This document shows, piece by piece, positions 1-19,415 of a stretch of DNA of 64,000 bases. The stretch is taken from contig NW_025422893.1 of assembly GCF_020497125.1 (NCBI RefSeq), positions 62,001-126,000 of the forward strand, read 5' to 3'. Position 1 is the stretch's first letter. Every line of letters starts with the position of its first letter. The position numbers and the translations under genes are program-made. This DNA comes from Mauremys mutica. Lineage: Eukaryota; Chordata; Testudines; Geoemydidae. The notes beneath the pieces are model-generated. The model ran no database searches. It saw nothing but the letters and a program-made list of their open reading frames with translations, and was not told the origin of the DNA.

Positions 1-397
1 GCACATGGCAGGAAGGGGATGAAAAACCCCACACAGAAGGAACTGATTATCTGTATGCTGCTTGGACTCTGAGGGGCAAAGTTTCTAGGCATAAGCAAGA
101 GATCCCCAGCTGCTTAGCCGGGGTTAGTCCTAAAGAATATGCAGAGCTTGCTTATTATAGAAGCTTCTATTACCTTTGAAATCTAAGACTGCAACTCGTC
201 TGCATCTATAGGATTACCTGCTTTAACTTTGTAAACAACTCTCATTTCCTTTTAAATAAATCTTAATACAGGTTGTGACAGGACTGGCTACAAGTGTTGT
301 CTTTGTTGGAAGATCTAAGATTCAATTGACCTAAGGAAGTGACTGGTCCTTTGGGCCTGGCAGTAACCTGAACATTGCTGTGATTCATGGGGTAAGG
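1..397. other. Left edge, unclassified repeat-like DNA
   Basis: I see no coding exon here. The moderately AT-rich sequence with an AATAAA-like stretch near 256 resembles the end of an old dispersed repeat, but I cannot name the family. Confidence 0.3.
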
Positions 398-764
398 CAG
401 TGGTTCTCAACCAGGGGTCTGGGACCCCCTGGGGGGCCGTGAGCAGCTTTCAGGGGGCTGCCAAGCAAGGCCGGCATTAGACTCGCTGAGGCCCAGGGCA
501 GAAAGCTGAAGTTCCAGCGCATGGGGCTGAAGTCCAGGGTCCTGAGCCCCACCACCAGGGCTGAAGCCAAAGCCTAAGCAATGTAGCTTTGTGGGGGCCT
601 CTGTGGCATGGGGCCCCAGGCAGTTGCCCTGCTTGCTGCCCCCTAACGCCAGCCCTGGATTTTATATGCAGAAAACCAGGTATTGAGGCCCACGTGGGCC
701 GTGGAGTTTTTATAGCGGGGGGGTGGGGGGGGGCGCTCAGAAAGAAAAAGGTTGAGAACCCCTG
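398..764. mobile_element. Non-autonomous hAT (MER20/Charlie-like) element
   Basis: The left end reads CAGTGGTTCTCAACC and the right end is its inverted copy with one change (GGTTGAGAACCCCTG). The 8 bases outside each end, GGGTAAGG and GACTAAGG, match at 6 of 8 and form an aged 8-bp target-site duplication, as expected for hAT. No transposase ORF is inside. The interior is C/G-rich and carries only chance ORFs. Confidence 0.8.
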
Positions 765-1679
765 GACTAAGGGACCATCTGTCACAAAGGTGAGCTCACC
801 TGTGTGATGAGATATATGGGATCACCCAAGGGGACTGTCTGTGATTCCATGTTAATGCTGTTACAGAGCCTGAAGCGTTTACACTGGATTCTAGGTTGGT
901 GAAATCTCCATACAGACCTCACACCCAATTTGGGGTTTGTTCCCTGCTTCTTACCAGTCTGCCCGAGGCTGCTGCTCGTGCTCTCGAGTCACTGAAGACA
1001 GCGTTACAGAGAGAGGGGCTGTGACTTCCTCATGGTCACTGAACAGGTCTGTGACAGAGCCAGGAACAGACCCTGTTAACTCCAGAGCCCCGTCATCCGC
1101 AGCTTGGGAAGGCCCCCTGAGCACACTGTATTAGGCTGCAGGAAGAGGTGTGCAGGGACTGCAGCTGAGCTGCCCTGCCAAGACGGCCTGTGCATCCATG
1201 GACAAACCACCTCGCTGGGGGGTGTCTCCTGGGTCAGGAGAAGTCAGTGTCCAGTCCTGTGGGGCTGTGCTCCTGGCTCATACCTCCAGCACTCACTGCT
1301 GCCCCTCCCTTACCAGCTGCACTGTTCAGCCAGCCCCAGGCCTCTGTGAGGTCACTTCCCCCCATCTCCACCTCAAACCTTCAAACTGGGACATGGTGCA
1401 CCAGTGCCAATCAGAGTGCACTAGTGTAAATTCTATCTGTACTAAGGGTTTGCACCAGTGCCTAAAACATCAGGGTGGCAGAGACCTTCAGAAACAGCAG
1501 TACGGTGGCACTAGAACCTATTTCTAGCTCGGTCCCGGACAGCCTGGGTGACCTTGGACACGTCAATGTTTCTCCTCCCAACTTCAGTCTCTTTACCCAG
1601 CTGCCACTCACTGGGGTCTCCTCTCTCTCCAGAGCTGCTCACCACTACAGTCTGTGTGGGTGTCCCCAGAGCTAAGGCA
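765..1679. other. Stretch without recognised genes
   Basis: Only short ORFs without splice context or domain motifs are present. I see no confident repeat family. Confidence 0.3.
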
Positions 1680-1860
1680 GGTCAGCTCGGGAATAGTCTT
1701 ACAAGGGGGGCTGGGGAGTCTCTGTCCCTGGAAGTTTTTAAGAACAGGTAGGACAAAGCTCTGTCAGAGATAATCTACAGATACTTGGTCCTGCCTCAGC
1801 AGAGAGAGTTGGCCTTGATGACATCTTGAGGTCCTATCTGGCCCTACATGTCTAGGATGC
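1680..1860 (+). mobile_element. CR1 3' tail fragment
   Basis: The sequence matches the 3'-terminal region of CR1: a 'ggaagtttttaagaacagg' segment, then 'gatgacatcttgaggtcc', shared with the better preserved CR1 copies in this window. It is 5' truncated and non-coding. Confidence 0.7.
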
Positions 1861-2194
1861 GATGCAATATATACATATAAAAATCCAACATACAGAATAA
1901 AACCCACCACAACATAATGTCAGGCAATTCAGGGGGGAAAAAACATAACCTACACTCCACAGCATAAAATGACAATACAAAGGAGAAGAAAGCAACACGA
2001 TGCAAACGATGACATCCTAGGGCAAAAGCAGACAATGGAAAATAGCTCAACTCAAACCAACACAGCACAGGCACCAAACAAGCTGAGGCAAAACAATTCA
2101 TCATAAAACTGCTACACAATATGGTGCGATCACTGTTCCAAATGGCACCATGCAAAACAGCTCAGCGTAGAACAGGACACAGCACAAAAGAGAA

Positions 2195-2350
2195 TTATTT
2201 CAGTGTAGGCCTGGAAGGGACCTTGAGAGGGCGTCTACTCCAGCCTCCTGTGCTGAGGCAGAACCAAGTATCCCTAGACATTCCTAGACTGGTGTATCTC
2301 TAACCTGGTCTTAAAAACCTCCAGTGAAGGAAATTCCACAACCTCCCTTG
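2195..2350 (-). mobile_element. CR1 3' tail fragment, reverse
   Basis: Reading the minus strand gives the CR1 end: wound-down ORF2 remnants, the 'gaaattccacaacctccctt' complement, and 'ggcctggaagggaccttgag' near the 3' end. It is short and heavily truncated. Confidence 0.7.
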
Positions 2351-2424
2351 GAAGCCAATGCAAGGCAAACACAGGCCAAAACAACGCTGCACACACACAC
2401 GCTGGGCTTGGGGTTAAGGGGAGA

Positions 2425-2550
2425 GGCAAGAATTCAAACAATCTGGGTTCAGTTCCCAGTTTTGCCCCAAATTCCCCATGCAAACTTGAGCAAATTACTT
2501 CAGCTCTCTGAGCTTCAGTTTCCCCATCTGTAAAATGGAGAGACGCCTCC
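2425..2550 (-). mobile_element. MIR-like SINE
   Basis: It contains the hallmark 'agtttccccatctgtaaaat' of the MIR/L2 3' region in reverse, preceded by a 'gggttcagttcccag' tRNA-related segment. Confidence 0.7.
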
Positions 2551-2606
2551 CACCATTGGCCTATTTAGCCTTTGAGCTTTTTGTGGTGAGGCCTCTCTGT
2601 CCCTGT

Positions 2607-2862
2607 GGGCATGTCTACACTGCAGTCAGACACCGGCGGCTGGCCCGTGCCCGCTGACTTGGGCTCACACGGCTCAGGCTGTGGGGCTGTTTAATTGTGG
2701 TGTCCATGTTCCGGCTGGGGCTGCAGCCCAAGGTCTGGCCCCCTCCCACCTCGCAGGGTCCTACAGCCTGGCCCCAGCCCGAGCCCAGACATCTACACTG
2801 CAATTAAATAGCCCCTTCGCCTGAGCCCACTGGGGGTTTTAATGGCAGGGTAGAGATACCCT
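2607..2862. mobile_element. MITE with terminal inverted repeats
   Basis: The left end GGGCATGTCTACACTGC is matched by an inverted, diverged right end (complement GGGTATCTCTACCCTGC). A second TCTACACTGCA lies inside near 2792. There is no ORF. 'GTCTACACT' ends are shared with other MITEs in the window (20.5 kb, 57.1 kb). Confidence 0.6.
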
Positions 2863-2867
2863 TGGTG

Positions 2868-3385
2868 TCTGTTCAGCACCTGTCACAAAGGGGACCCTGA
2901 TCTTGGTCAGTGTCTGTGCAGAGCCCTGCACAATAGGGGCCTGATCTCAGTCAGGGTCTCTGCAACTCCCAGCATTACAGGATCCCGGATTTTGTTTAGG
3001 GCCCCTGCAGCAACTGGCAAAATGTGGGGGCAGGATCTCTGTCAGGGTCTGTGCAGTGCCCAGTACAGTGGTGGGGTGTGATCTGGGTTGGAGTCAGTGC
3101 AGTGCCAGGCCCAACAGGGACACAGATCTCAGTCGAGGTCTCTGAAGTGCCCAGCACAATGGAGGCAGCGGTTTGGGTCACAGTCGTTCGCTGCCTGGCA
3201 CAAGGGGGGCCGTGATCTCGGTCCAGGTCTCAGTTTTACCTGGCACAACAGTGGGGTCTGATCTCACCTGGGGTCTCTTCAGCGCCTGGCAGAACAGGGC
3301 CCAGATCTCAGTTGGGGTCTCTGCAGCAGCTGTCAGAACAGGAACACGCTCAGTACGATAAGAGCCCTGATCTCAGTCACACACC
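2868..3385. repeat. Diverged tandem repeat, about 45-bp unit
   Basis: About ten degenerate units follow a pattern of 'gatctcagtcagggtctct' then 'gcagtgcccagcacaa' and 'gggg'. Unit starts lie near 2899, 2952, 3034, 3080, 3125, 3213, 3259, 3305 and 3369. It sits immediately upstream of the gene A CpG island. Apparent ORFs across it are by-products of the period. Confidence 0.7.
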
Positions 3386-3429
3386 TGGAGAGAAAAGTGG
3401 GAAGATTTTTGAGAATTCGATATCAGTAT

Positions 3430-4440
3430 TTCAGAACTGACCAGCCCGGTCTCACCCCGCCAGCCCCACGCAGGGACCCCAGTGGGGCCGGGCCCCTCCC
3501 CCCGGCACCCCCCGCGGGGCCCCAGGGCAGAGCCTGGCCGGGCCCGGGGGGCGCTGGGCTCCTGCGGGGGCAGCAGCTCCGAGCCCTCCACGGGCGCTGC
3601 CCCCCCCCCCAAGGGAGCAGATCCCGGCGCTGCGAGATGCCGGGTCCCCCCCGGGCACTGGGGCAGAGTCACCGCCCGGCCCCGCCCCCGGGGCTCGCTC
3701 CGGGACCTGGAGGCTGCAGCTCCGCAGCGGGGCGGGCGGAGCCCGGGGCGGCCCCAGGGCGGCTCCAGCGGGGCAGGGCCCGGGCCGGGCACGGGGGGGT
3801 TAATGAAGGGCTCTCCCGCCGCGATCTGCGCATGCCCAGAGCTCCACCGGCACCAACCCTTCTCCGGCCCGGGAGAGGCTCCAACGGCCCCGCGCGAGCC
3901 AGGCAGAGCCGCAGCGCCCAACGCTCCTTCGCAGCCCGGCTCCGCCTCCTCTATCTACGTCACTTCTGCTTCCGGGAGAGTCAGGAACTACATCTCCCAG
4001 CCTGCCCCGAGGCCGCTTCCGCCCTCTCCGCAGCCTAGGGAAAGGAGGGTTCCAACAGCTGTTACTGCGCATGCTCCGTGCGAGCCCCACTGGGCTCCGC
4101 GTGAGCCGGGCCCGGGCTGAGCCGCTGCTGCTCCCCGGGGGCCCGGAGCTGCTGCAGCGCTGAGGCCGGGAGGATCCTTCCCGCGGCGAGTCTGAGCCGC
4201 CCCCCCCCCGGCTCTGCTGTGCCCGGTACTGGGGGGGGGTGAAGCGGGTCCCCCCGCCTGGTGCCCCCTTCCCCGCACGGGCGGAGCGGGGCAGCCGCGG
4301 GGAGAGAGCCCCCGGGAACGGGGCGGTGACCCCGGCTCCCAGCCCGGGGCAGGGCGCTAGGGGAGGGGGGGAGGGGACGGGAGAGGGTGTGAGGAGAAAT
4401 TAGAGGGGGGGGCAGGTTCCCAGATCTCTGCCCCCCCCCC
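3430..4440 (+). promoter_or_regulatory. CpG-island promoter of gene A
   Basis: This is very G+C- and CpG-rich, unlike the flanks. It has no TATA box and carries clustered CpG-promoter motifs: NRF1-type TGCGCATGC at 3837-3845 and 4066-4074, a CRE-like TACGTCAC at 3956-3963, an ETS core around 3968-3976, and a ZNF143-like site at 3987-4006. The same set is present in inverted order at the gene B promoter. The transcription start probably lies near 4.0-4.2 kb. Long ORFs on both strands (for example 3397-4038) are typical GC-rich artefacts. Confidence 0.8.
3987..4006 (+). promoter_or_regulatory. ZNF143/Staf-like site
   Basis: ACTACATCTCCCAGCCTGCC closely follows the known ZNF143 consensus (ACTACAAYTCCCAGMRTGC). 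It lies inside the CpG island, next to CRE and ETS cores, and has a counterpart at 62083-62102. Confidence 0.7.
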
Positions 4441-4455
4441 GGCACACTCACTGCA

Positions 4456-4490
4456 GCGTCCCTGCCCAGGGTCACTTCCCTGTGACCGAG
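4456..4490 (+). other. Possible small 5'UTR exon of gene A
   Basis: A C-rich tract ending in CACTGCAG is followed by 35 bases that end in CCGAG and then GTGAGG, a good splice donor. The gene B arm keeps the same sequence. In gene C the equivalent donor is lost (GTGAAC then AAAACA). No transcript evidence is available. Confidence 0.35.
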
Positions 4491-4874
4491 GTGAGGAGCA
4501 GAGAGAGGAAGAACCAGCCCCGGACTCTCCCTGTCCCCCCTGCGGCAGGAGTGCGCTGCCCTGGGGGCAGGGGCAGGGGGACCCCCCTCCCCAAGGGGGC
4601 TCCTTTGGGTCTGGTCTGGTCCAGGGTTTGGTTCACACCCTGTTGCTGGGAGGGCTTCAAAATGTCTTGGTTGGTTACTGCTGCTGGGGGGAGCACAAGG
4701 GGGAAAGGAGGGGCCAGGGGCCAGGTCTGTGCTGCACTGTGGGGACGGAGCATGTTCCCAGCCTGGCAGAATCTACAATCTCTGTCTGCAGGGAAAGGGC
4801 CTGGGGGAATCGTGATGTGAAATGAACTGAAGCCTGTTCTGAAACCTCCACAACTGCCCTTCTCGCCCTGCCAG

Positions 4875-4935
4875 GCTGCAGAATGACGCCCACCTCTCGC
4901 TCCAGCTCGTCCCAGCCTCCCATGGGACAGGAGAA

Positions 4936-4959
<24 letters not shown>
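4875..4959 (+). CDS. Gene A start-codon exon
   Basis: The acceptor CGCCCTGCCAG precedes 4875 and the donor CAG/GTAGGG follows 4959. The main ATG at 4936 (GAGAAATGG, purine at -3 and G at +4) encodes 8 residues in phase 0. An upstream ATG at 4883 opens a 20-codon ORF ending in TAG at 4943-4945, inside the main frame. In genes B and C the same upstream ATG is in frame with the main one. Gene A lacks 4 nt (GGAA) just before the main ATG. Confidence 0.75.
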
Positions 4960-13935
<8,976 letters not shown>

Positions 13936-14960
13936 AGCTGTCAGGAGATTTTTTCTTTAATTCTTTTGAAAGTTCCCAAGTAGTGAGTATTAAGGCTGTT
14001 TGCATCTTTTGCACATTGTAGTCCCTCAGCTCCCACACATGAGTTGCCCAATTTTGAAGCTCGCCCATCTTTGGGGTGGATCCTGTGGTCCTTTGTATCA
14101 ACTCCATTGTCCTGCGAGTCATTGGAGTGTGTGTCCTTTCTACCAGGAATGTCATCACCCCAGGTGGGGGAGATGGGGGGTGTCTTCAGCCAGCTACGTT
14201 GAGATAAAATCTACCTGGGTCTCATCACTGTGGTTGCCGTGGAGTTCACTTTCCTGATGTAATAAGACAGCTATTCTTGCAGTAAAGACATGGGCTATGG
14301 ATAGTCAGTGGGGTTATCTAGCACATTCCTCCTGATCTGAGCTAACCATCATCACATTTCCTTGTCTAAACAAACCTGGAGATTCACATTTGTACTCCTC
14401 CTCCCAGTGCAAAGTTATTGTTAGAGACGTCAAGTTCCTCTTTGAGGAGAGATTGTCTCATTCCCAGTTGTTCTCACATTACCCTGGATTGTGCAGAACA
14501 GCAGTTATTTTGTTGACTTTTTTTTCTCATTTAAAATATATTTAAATATGATGAAAAGCTGGAGCAGTGTCAGGGAAATAAGGGTCATTTTAGGCTCTGT
14601 GACACTGGAAGGAGATGGGGCGACTCAGACATTCCATCCTTCCCCATCACCCCAGAACTGTTACCTTGTGCCTGAGCCATGCACAGTTCACCCCTTCGTA
14701 TTCCTTCGCTTCCCAACGTGTCTGGTGGGGTCATGTTCTTGGCTGTCCATGCTTGGGAATGGTGCTTGTACACGTCTTTGATCCTAAATCAGAATCAGTC
14801 TGGCAGGAGATGAAAGTGTCAGACTTGGAAGGGGATTTCAAATGGATCCCAAGCACCGTTCAAATCCCCTTTTCCCTCAATGGCAAAGCTGCTTCTGGGA
14901 AGGTCGGCTGTTTTTTCTCCCGTTATGAAGGTGCTAAAACTCCTGTAAATAACACTAATG
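13936..14960 (+). other. 3' flank/UTR of gene A
   Basis: This non-coding DNA is mirrored closely at 52240-53276 after gene B and more loosely at 22490-23249 after gene C. Its retention next to all three genes suggests a shared 3'UTR or ancestral flank. I could not identify a convincing polyadenylation signal. Confidence 0.5.
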
Positions 14961-14965
14961 AGAGA

Positions 14966-15115
14966 GGTATCAGAGGGGTAGCCGTGTTAGTCTGGATCTG
15001 TAAAAGCAGCAAAGAATCCTGTGGCACCTTATAGACTATCAGACTTTTGGAGCATGAGCGTTCGTCGGTGAATACCCGCTTCGTCGGATGCATGAGAAAG
15101 CGCTGGGTGAAGCAG
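14966..15115 (+). mobile_element. Dispersed reptile repeat (SINE/LINE tail type)
   Basis: It begins GTATCAGAGGGGTAGCCGTG and runs through 'gcaaagaatcctgtggcacc' and 'gaatacccgcttcgtcggat', a pattern that I recall as very common in turtle and crocodilian DNA. Family assignment is uncertain. It is missing from the right arm. Confidence 0.55.
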
Positions 15116-15349
15116 GTTTCAGTGGATCATGGGAGAATCTCTCATCCTGATTCTGAGACATCAGATGTAACCTAGTCTGGAATTTCATTTTTAAATTAAA
15201 ATGAAAGTGTCTTCTACCTCTCTGTGATATGGGTTTTCTATCTTTCATGAAGGCTCCTTGGTCATATAACTGCATGTTATTTTTGTTTGACAGAATGTAG
15301 TTCAGATTTTTTGGGAAATTTCAGACAAATTACCATTTTTTTACTTCAG

Positions 15350-15504
15350 GTTTTTTCCCCCTATTCCTGCATGATGACATGGAGAAAATTCAAATGCAGT
15401 TCAGTCAACAGGAGAGAATACTCCAAGCTGTTGGACATATTATCAAAGAAACAGTCGTATGTTTAAATCGCCACTCTGACCCCAAATGGGTGCAACTGAC
15501 CGAA
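15350..15504 (+). CDS. Orphan exon D1 of an unrecognised gene
   Basis: A pyrimidine-rich tract ending ACTTCAG precedes 15350, and the strong donor GAA/GTAAGT follows 15504. Between them one frame is open for 51 codons (phase 1 in, phase 0 out) and reads FFPLFLHDDMEKIQMQFSQQ, then ERILQAVGHIIKETVVCLNR, then HSDPKWVQLTE. It looks alpha-helical and amphipathic. The phase matches the exon at 16221. I do not recognise the family. The exon has no counterpart in the right arm. Confidence 0.4.
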
Positions 15505-16059
15505 GTAAGTGCACAGGGTAGTTCAGTTGTTTAAGTCAATATTGTCGCAGATGATCCAGGGATAGAATTCCACAGCAAGTGATTCGGAACTAGGAAAACG
15601 CCCAGGTATTTGGTTCCCAAGGTATTTGTGACCCAGTCCCTACAGGAGGTTAGTCCTGAAGAGATCTCCTAGCTAATCCCAACATTTGGGAAATGCTGTC
15701 TGTGATGAGGTGCATCCACCCTGACCTGGCACTGCTAGGGTTAACTGCGCCATGTGGGCTGAAGAGGCCACACCCCCTCACCCTCTCTGGGCATGCGCCA
15801 ACTGGAGACGGAGTATAAACGGGAGCAGCTCAGCCTGGGCAGACTGGGAACAAACCTATGTTGTTGGCACAGGGGGGCGGGGGGAGAGCCCAGGGCAGGG
15901 GTGGCAGGGGGCTGTGGGGGTGGGGGGAATCCCAGGGCTCGGTTAGCAGGCTCCTCTGGCGGGGGATCCCAGGGCTGAGGGTGGGGGCAGCCAAAATTTT
16001 TTTTGCTTGGAACGGCAAAAAACCTAGAGCCGACCCTGCCTCCATGCACCGTGAGGTAG

Positions 16060-16215
16060 GTATGAGCGGATCATTATTATCCCTACTTGAAAGAGGGAGA
16101 AGCTAAGGCTGAGAAAGGAGAATTGACTTGTCTTAGGTCACACACCCAGCCAGTGGCGGAGTTGGGAATAGAACCCAAGACCCCTGATTTTCAAACTTAC
16201 CATCGGATCTTGAAT
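16060..16215 (+). mobile_element. MIR-like SINE
   Basis: The 'cattattatccc' start, 'agggagaagctaaggctgag' and 'agttgggaatagaaccca' follow the MIR/L2 3' consensus order. The same copy is in duplicon 2 (39880-40030). Confidence 0.75.
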
Positions 16216-16220
16216 TTCAG

Positions 16221-16451
16221 ACAGTGAATGACCTGAATAAAGTGCTCTGATGAGCTCCAGACCAACAACAGTGATAGTAATTATTCAGCAAGTATTTGAG
16301 CAGTTCATGATTCTCTCTAATGTTGCAGTTCTCCTCAGAGACCATTAATGCAGAGAAGCAGCAAAATTCATCAAACATAGAACTGGTTCTGACTTATTTC
16401 CTTGCTCTTAAAAGAGAACACCAAGGACCTGAGTCTCGTCCCTGTCAATAA
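16221..16451 (+). pseudogene. Exon D2 copy 1, broken
   Basis: Acceptor TTGAATTTCAG is retained. Compared with the open copy at 40032-40259 it has a stop pair (CTCTGATGAG) in the first codons, a 1-nt deletion in the AGTG(C)ACAG region, and a 39-bp inverted segment at 16298-16336. It cannot encode the protein. Confidence 0.75.
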
Positions 16452-16623
16452 CCCCCTGCTCAGCCCATCAGGGTAGAGACTGAGGACGGGAGGCTGAGGG
16501 TTCTCACCAGCGAGCCCAAAGGATGGCCCAGGTCACTGGTGGGGATCACTGCCCAAGCACTATTTCAGCCCTATATTTTTGGATGGATCTCCCACAGTGG
16601 GAGCTGCAGAGCCCTCCCCCGCA

Positions 16624-16642
16624 ACACACACACACACACACA
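16624..16642. repeat. (AC)n microsatellite
   Basis: A pure AC run. It has expanded counterparts at 40432-40458 and, as GT, at 51845-51879. Confidence 0.95.
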
Positions 16643-17329
16643 CTCCTGGTGTTGGGAGGGGAACAGGAGAAAGGACAAAAGAAGCAAGAAATGAAGAGAA
16701 AGGAGAGAGGGATGGATGGAGGAAAAGGGGAAACAAAAAGGACAAAACCTAATGTCCCCAGTGATTCTCAGGGACAAAATCCCAGGTGCGCAATAAACTT
16801 CTGCCTCCTTAAGCTCATGTTTTCCATGCTTAGAATTCAACTGTCACCAGATGGATCAGACTGAACAGGTTTCAAACCTCCAGGAGGCTCTTACCTTCTA
16901 AACAGGGACGGCTGTTTTCTAGTAAAATCACTAAAAGGGAAGGAGAAAACTCAAAAGAGGTTCCTCCTGGCGCTCACGTCCGTGAACCCGAATACTCTCT
17001 CAGTCCTCAAAGAGAGACCTGGAGAAGGAGACTTGCTGAAGCAAAACCACAGGGGTCTCTGAGGTTTCCCTCACCCCTGTCTTGCCTGGCTGATGTCAGC
17101 ATCTCTCTGTGAGGTCACCACCTCCCCACCACCTCTGACCAATAGGCTGAGGTCCTGCAAAAGGCCTTTGTGATGTCACTGCCACACCCCTCCCTTGCTG
17201 TGCCAATGTCCTGCCCCTGGCCAGGCACTTTGGAGGTTTGAGCTACTCCCTGGGGATCACCCCACTCAAGGAGCGTTCGTTCTAGGCAGCAAGCCGGCTA
17301 GACAGGGAAACATCAGACACTGCTCCCAA

Positions 17330-18000
17330 AAGCAAGAGGAGAAAGGCAGAGACATTGGAGACGAGGAATTGGGGGGAGAAGAAGGAGAGAACAGAGAGAC
17401 AATAAATGATTGAAGCAGAACAGGTGTCCCAACTCCATCTTGCTCATCACAGGTGTTCAGAGAGACAGGTAGTTGCAGGTTTTCCAGTGTGAAGTCTGAA
17501 CTTTGATTCTAACAATGTGCGTTGAAATATCAAGGGGATCTCCACATACCTGATATCTTCCCCCTCCCCTTTTTTGTATTAATTTTTATTTTGACGTGTT
17601 TGGATTAACCGTGATCGTCCATTTCCCCAACCTGTATTGCAACTTGGGGTTTATGTTTATTTTTCCTCCCTTTTGTTCATGTCATTATAATTGTAACAGC
17701 AAAGGAATCTGCAGGAGCAAAAACTGACTCAAAACTTCATTTCCCCATCATGCCGGAACATCCTACAAACAGCTCACGCAGCTGGAATCATAACACGCAA
17801 GGCCAGGGGATGGGAGATGCAGGTTTCCAAGTGTTCTGTCTTTCTCAGATGACACATTCCAGCCCCTTGTGTGCCTCCATCCTGTATGACCTGCTGGACT
17901 TTGACACATTTATTGTTTCATTCTATAGATAAAGTGATTGTAACACAATGTGACTGAAATTGTATCACTTCCAGATGAGGAAACAACAAAAGAGAAAAGC
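17330..18000. other. Unclassified intergenic DNA
   Basis: AT-richer sequence without splice-flanked ORFs. No recognised element. Confidence 0.3.
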
Positions 18001-18006
18001 CTTTAT

Positions 18007-18075
18007 TGTATTGGCTGGGAATCAAACCCAGATGAATTGCTTGGAAGGCACCCAGGCACACCACTATACCAATAC
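18007..18075 (-). tRNA. tRNA-Gly(TCC)-like, D-arm damaged
   Basis: Reverse complement: acceptor GTATTGG pairs fully with CCAATAC, the T-arm CTGGG-TTTGATT-CCCAG is perfect, and the anticodon loop CTTCCAA carries TCC. The anticodon stem has one mismatch and the 5' half of the D-stem is about 3 nt short compared with normal tRNA-Gly. Poly-T runs lie just downstream on the minus strand. It is either a marginal gene or a pseudogene. Confidence 0.5.
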
Positions 18076-18714
18076 ACCTGGCAGGAGTAGCTTTCCTGCA
18101 GGCTGTGTGTGCTGGCAGAGGGAGTGACATATGACCACAGAGTTAGTGAGCAGGGTGGATGGGCTGGAAGCTGCCTGACAGCTGGGGGCAGAGTTACCAT
18201 CCCAGAGTGACTGAAAGGGGGCAAAGGTGAAAACAGGTCTCACTGGGAGCTGGCCCCACACCAGCCCCGCCCCAGGAGAGGGGAACTGAAGCTCAACTTC
18301 AATCACAGAAAAATCTTCCCTGAGAAGGAAGGGGACAGCTTGTTTTAAAGATCAGGTTTGTGTTTGTTCCTGCTACATACGGAGGGGCTGGGTAGTGCTG
18401 ATTCCAGCCCCGACTCTGGGAGGATAAGGAACAAATTCAGGCTGCCAGTGACCTGCAGGAGGGAGATGATCTTTTGACAGTGACAGATGCCTCGTCCTAA
18501 AGGCCTTTGTCTGCCCCCTTCCAGTGACTGTTTGGCACAGGAATGCAGCCCCCACTCCTGGGTCTCTCCTGGGGAAATAATGTTTCTGTGCAAAACACCA
18601 AAGCTTTTAACAGAAAGGAAGAAAAGGAAATGGCCACATGATTGGACTAGGACATAAGGAATGAAACACAAGATGCTTCTCCCCTGTGCATTGACTTTTA
18701 ACCTTGTTTGTGGT

Positions 18715-18830
18715 GGTGTTGTATCCATGTTGGTCCCAGGGGTCCTCTGGGGCGCCGGGCATTGGCCACTTTCGGGAGAGTGGGCTAGATGAACTGGTCT
18801 GACTCAGTGTGGCTGTTCTTATGTTCTAAC
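18715..18830 (+). mobile_element. CR1 3' tail fragment
   Basis: 'gggcattggccact', 'ggctagatgaactggtctga' and 'ctgttcttatgttc' form the CR1 terminus seen at 6100-6171 and 48370-48475. Confidence 0.8.
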
Positions 18831-19219
18831 TGCTGGTTATGGAAGAGACGACCTTCCAGGCTACACAGAACTGAAGGGTGTTGGGTTAGCTCCACAGCTT
18901 GTCTCTTTCACCAACAGAGGTTGGTCCTCTGCAAGCTCTTACCCTCACCTGCCTTGTCTCTCTCGGACTCTGAAAAATGTTTTCTCTTCACTCCCCTTGG
19001 AGAGACGTTAAGTTTCCCTTTGGGCAACTATCAGGCTGAAGCAATTGTATTGACTGTGACACTAGAATTGAAGATTTAATATTATAAATAAATGAGTCTA
19101 AACCTGAGGTTCTGGTTTTCACATTGGTTTTTCTAACTCAGTTCCCAATTCTCTTCTAGAAAGGCCTCCAGGACGCCTGCCCAGCCCAGCAAAAGTGGCA
19201 AGGAGAAAGCCCACACTGC

Positions 19220-19415
19220 TGCTCCTTCAGGTAGTTGAAGGCTGCTATCAAATCCCCCCTCACTCAGTCATTCACCAGTCTGTGGCAGTGCCTGGGATTC
19301 TTCCGTCCTAAATGCAGGACTCTGCACTTCTCCTTGTTGAACCTCCTCAGATTTCTTTTGGCCCAATCCTCCAACTTGTCTAGGTCACTCTGGACCCAAA
19401 CCCTGTCCTCCAGCG
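19220..19415 (-). mobile_element. CR1 fragment, reverse, internally rearranged
   Basis: The minus strand reads the CR1 segment for [21 protein letters not shown] residues next to a piece from a more 3' part of ORF2. It is a scrambled remnant of the 10.8-kb subfamily. Confidence 0.75.

Larger units (their letters stand above)
15960..17329 (+). repeat. Duplicon copy 1
   Basis: This is direct-orientation homologous to 39790-41195 and inverted-homologous to 51335-52240. It includes the tail of an hAT-like element (GGCGGCAAAAAACCTAG type), a MIR, a decayed exon (16221-16451), an (AC)n run, and a CCAAT- and CRE-containing segment around 17140-17180. Confidence 0.8.

Noticed and set aside
3397..4475. 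Multiple ORFs of 96-213 aa in the CpG island
   Set aside because: Stop codons are rare in such GC-rich DNA, and no splice or domain support exists.
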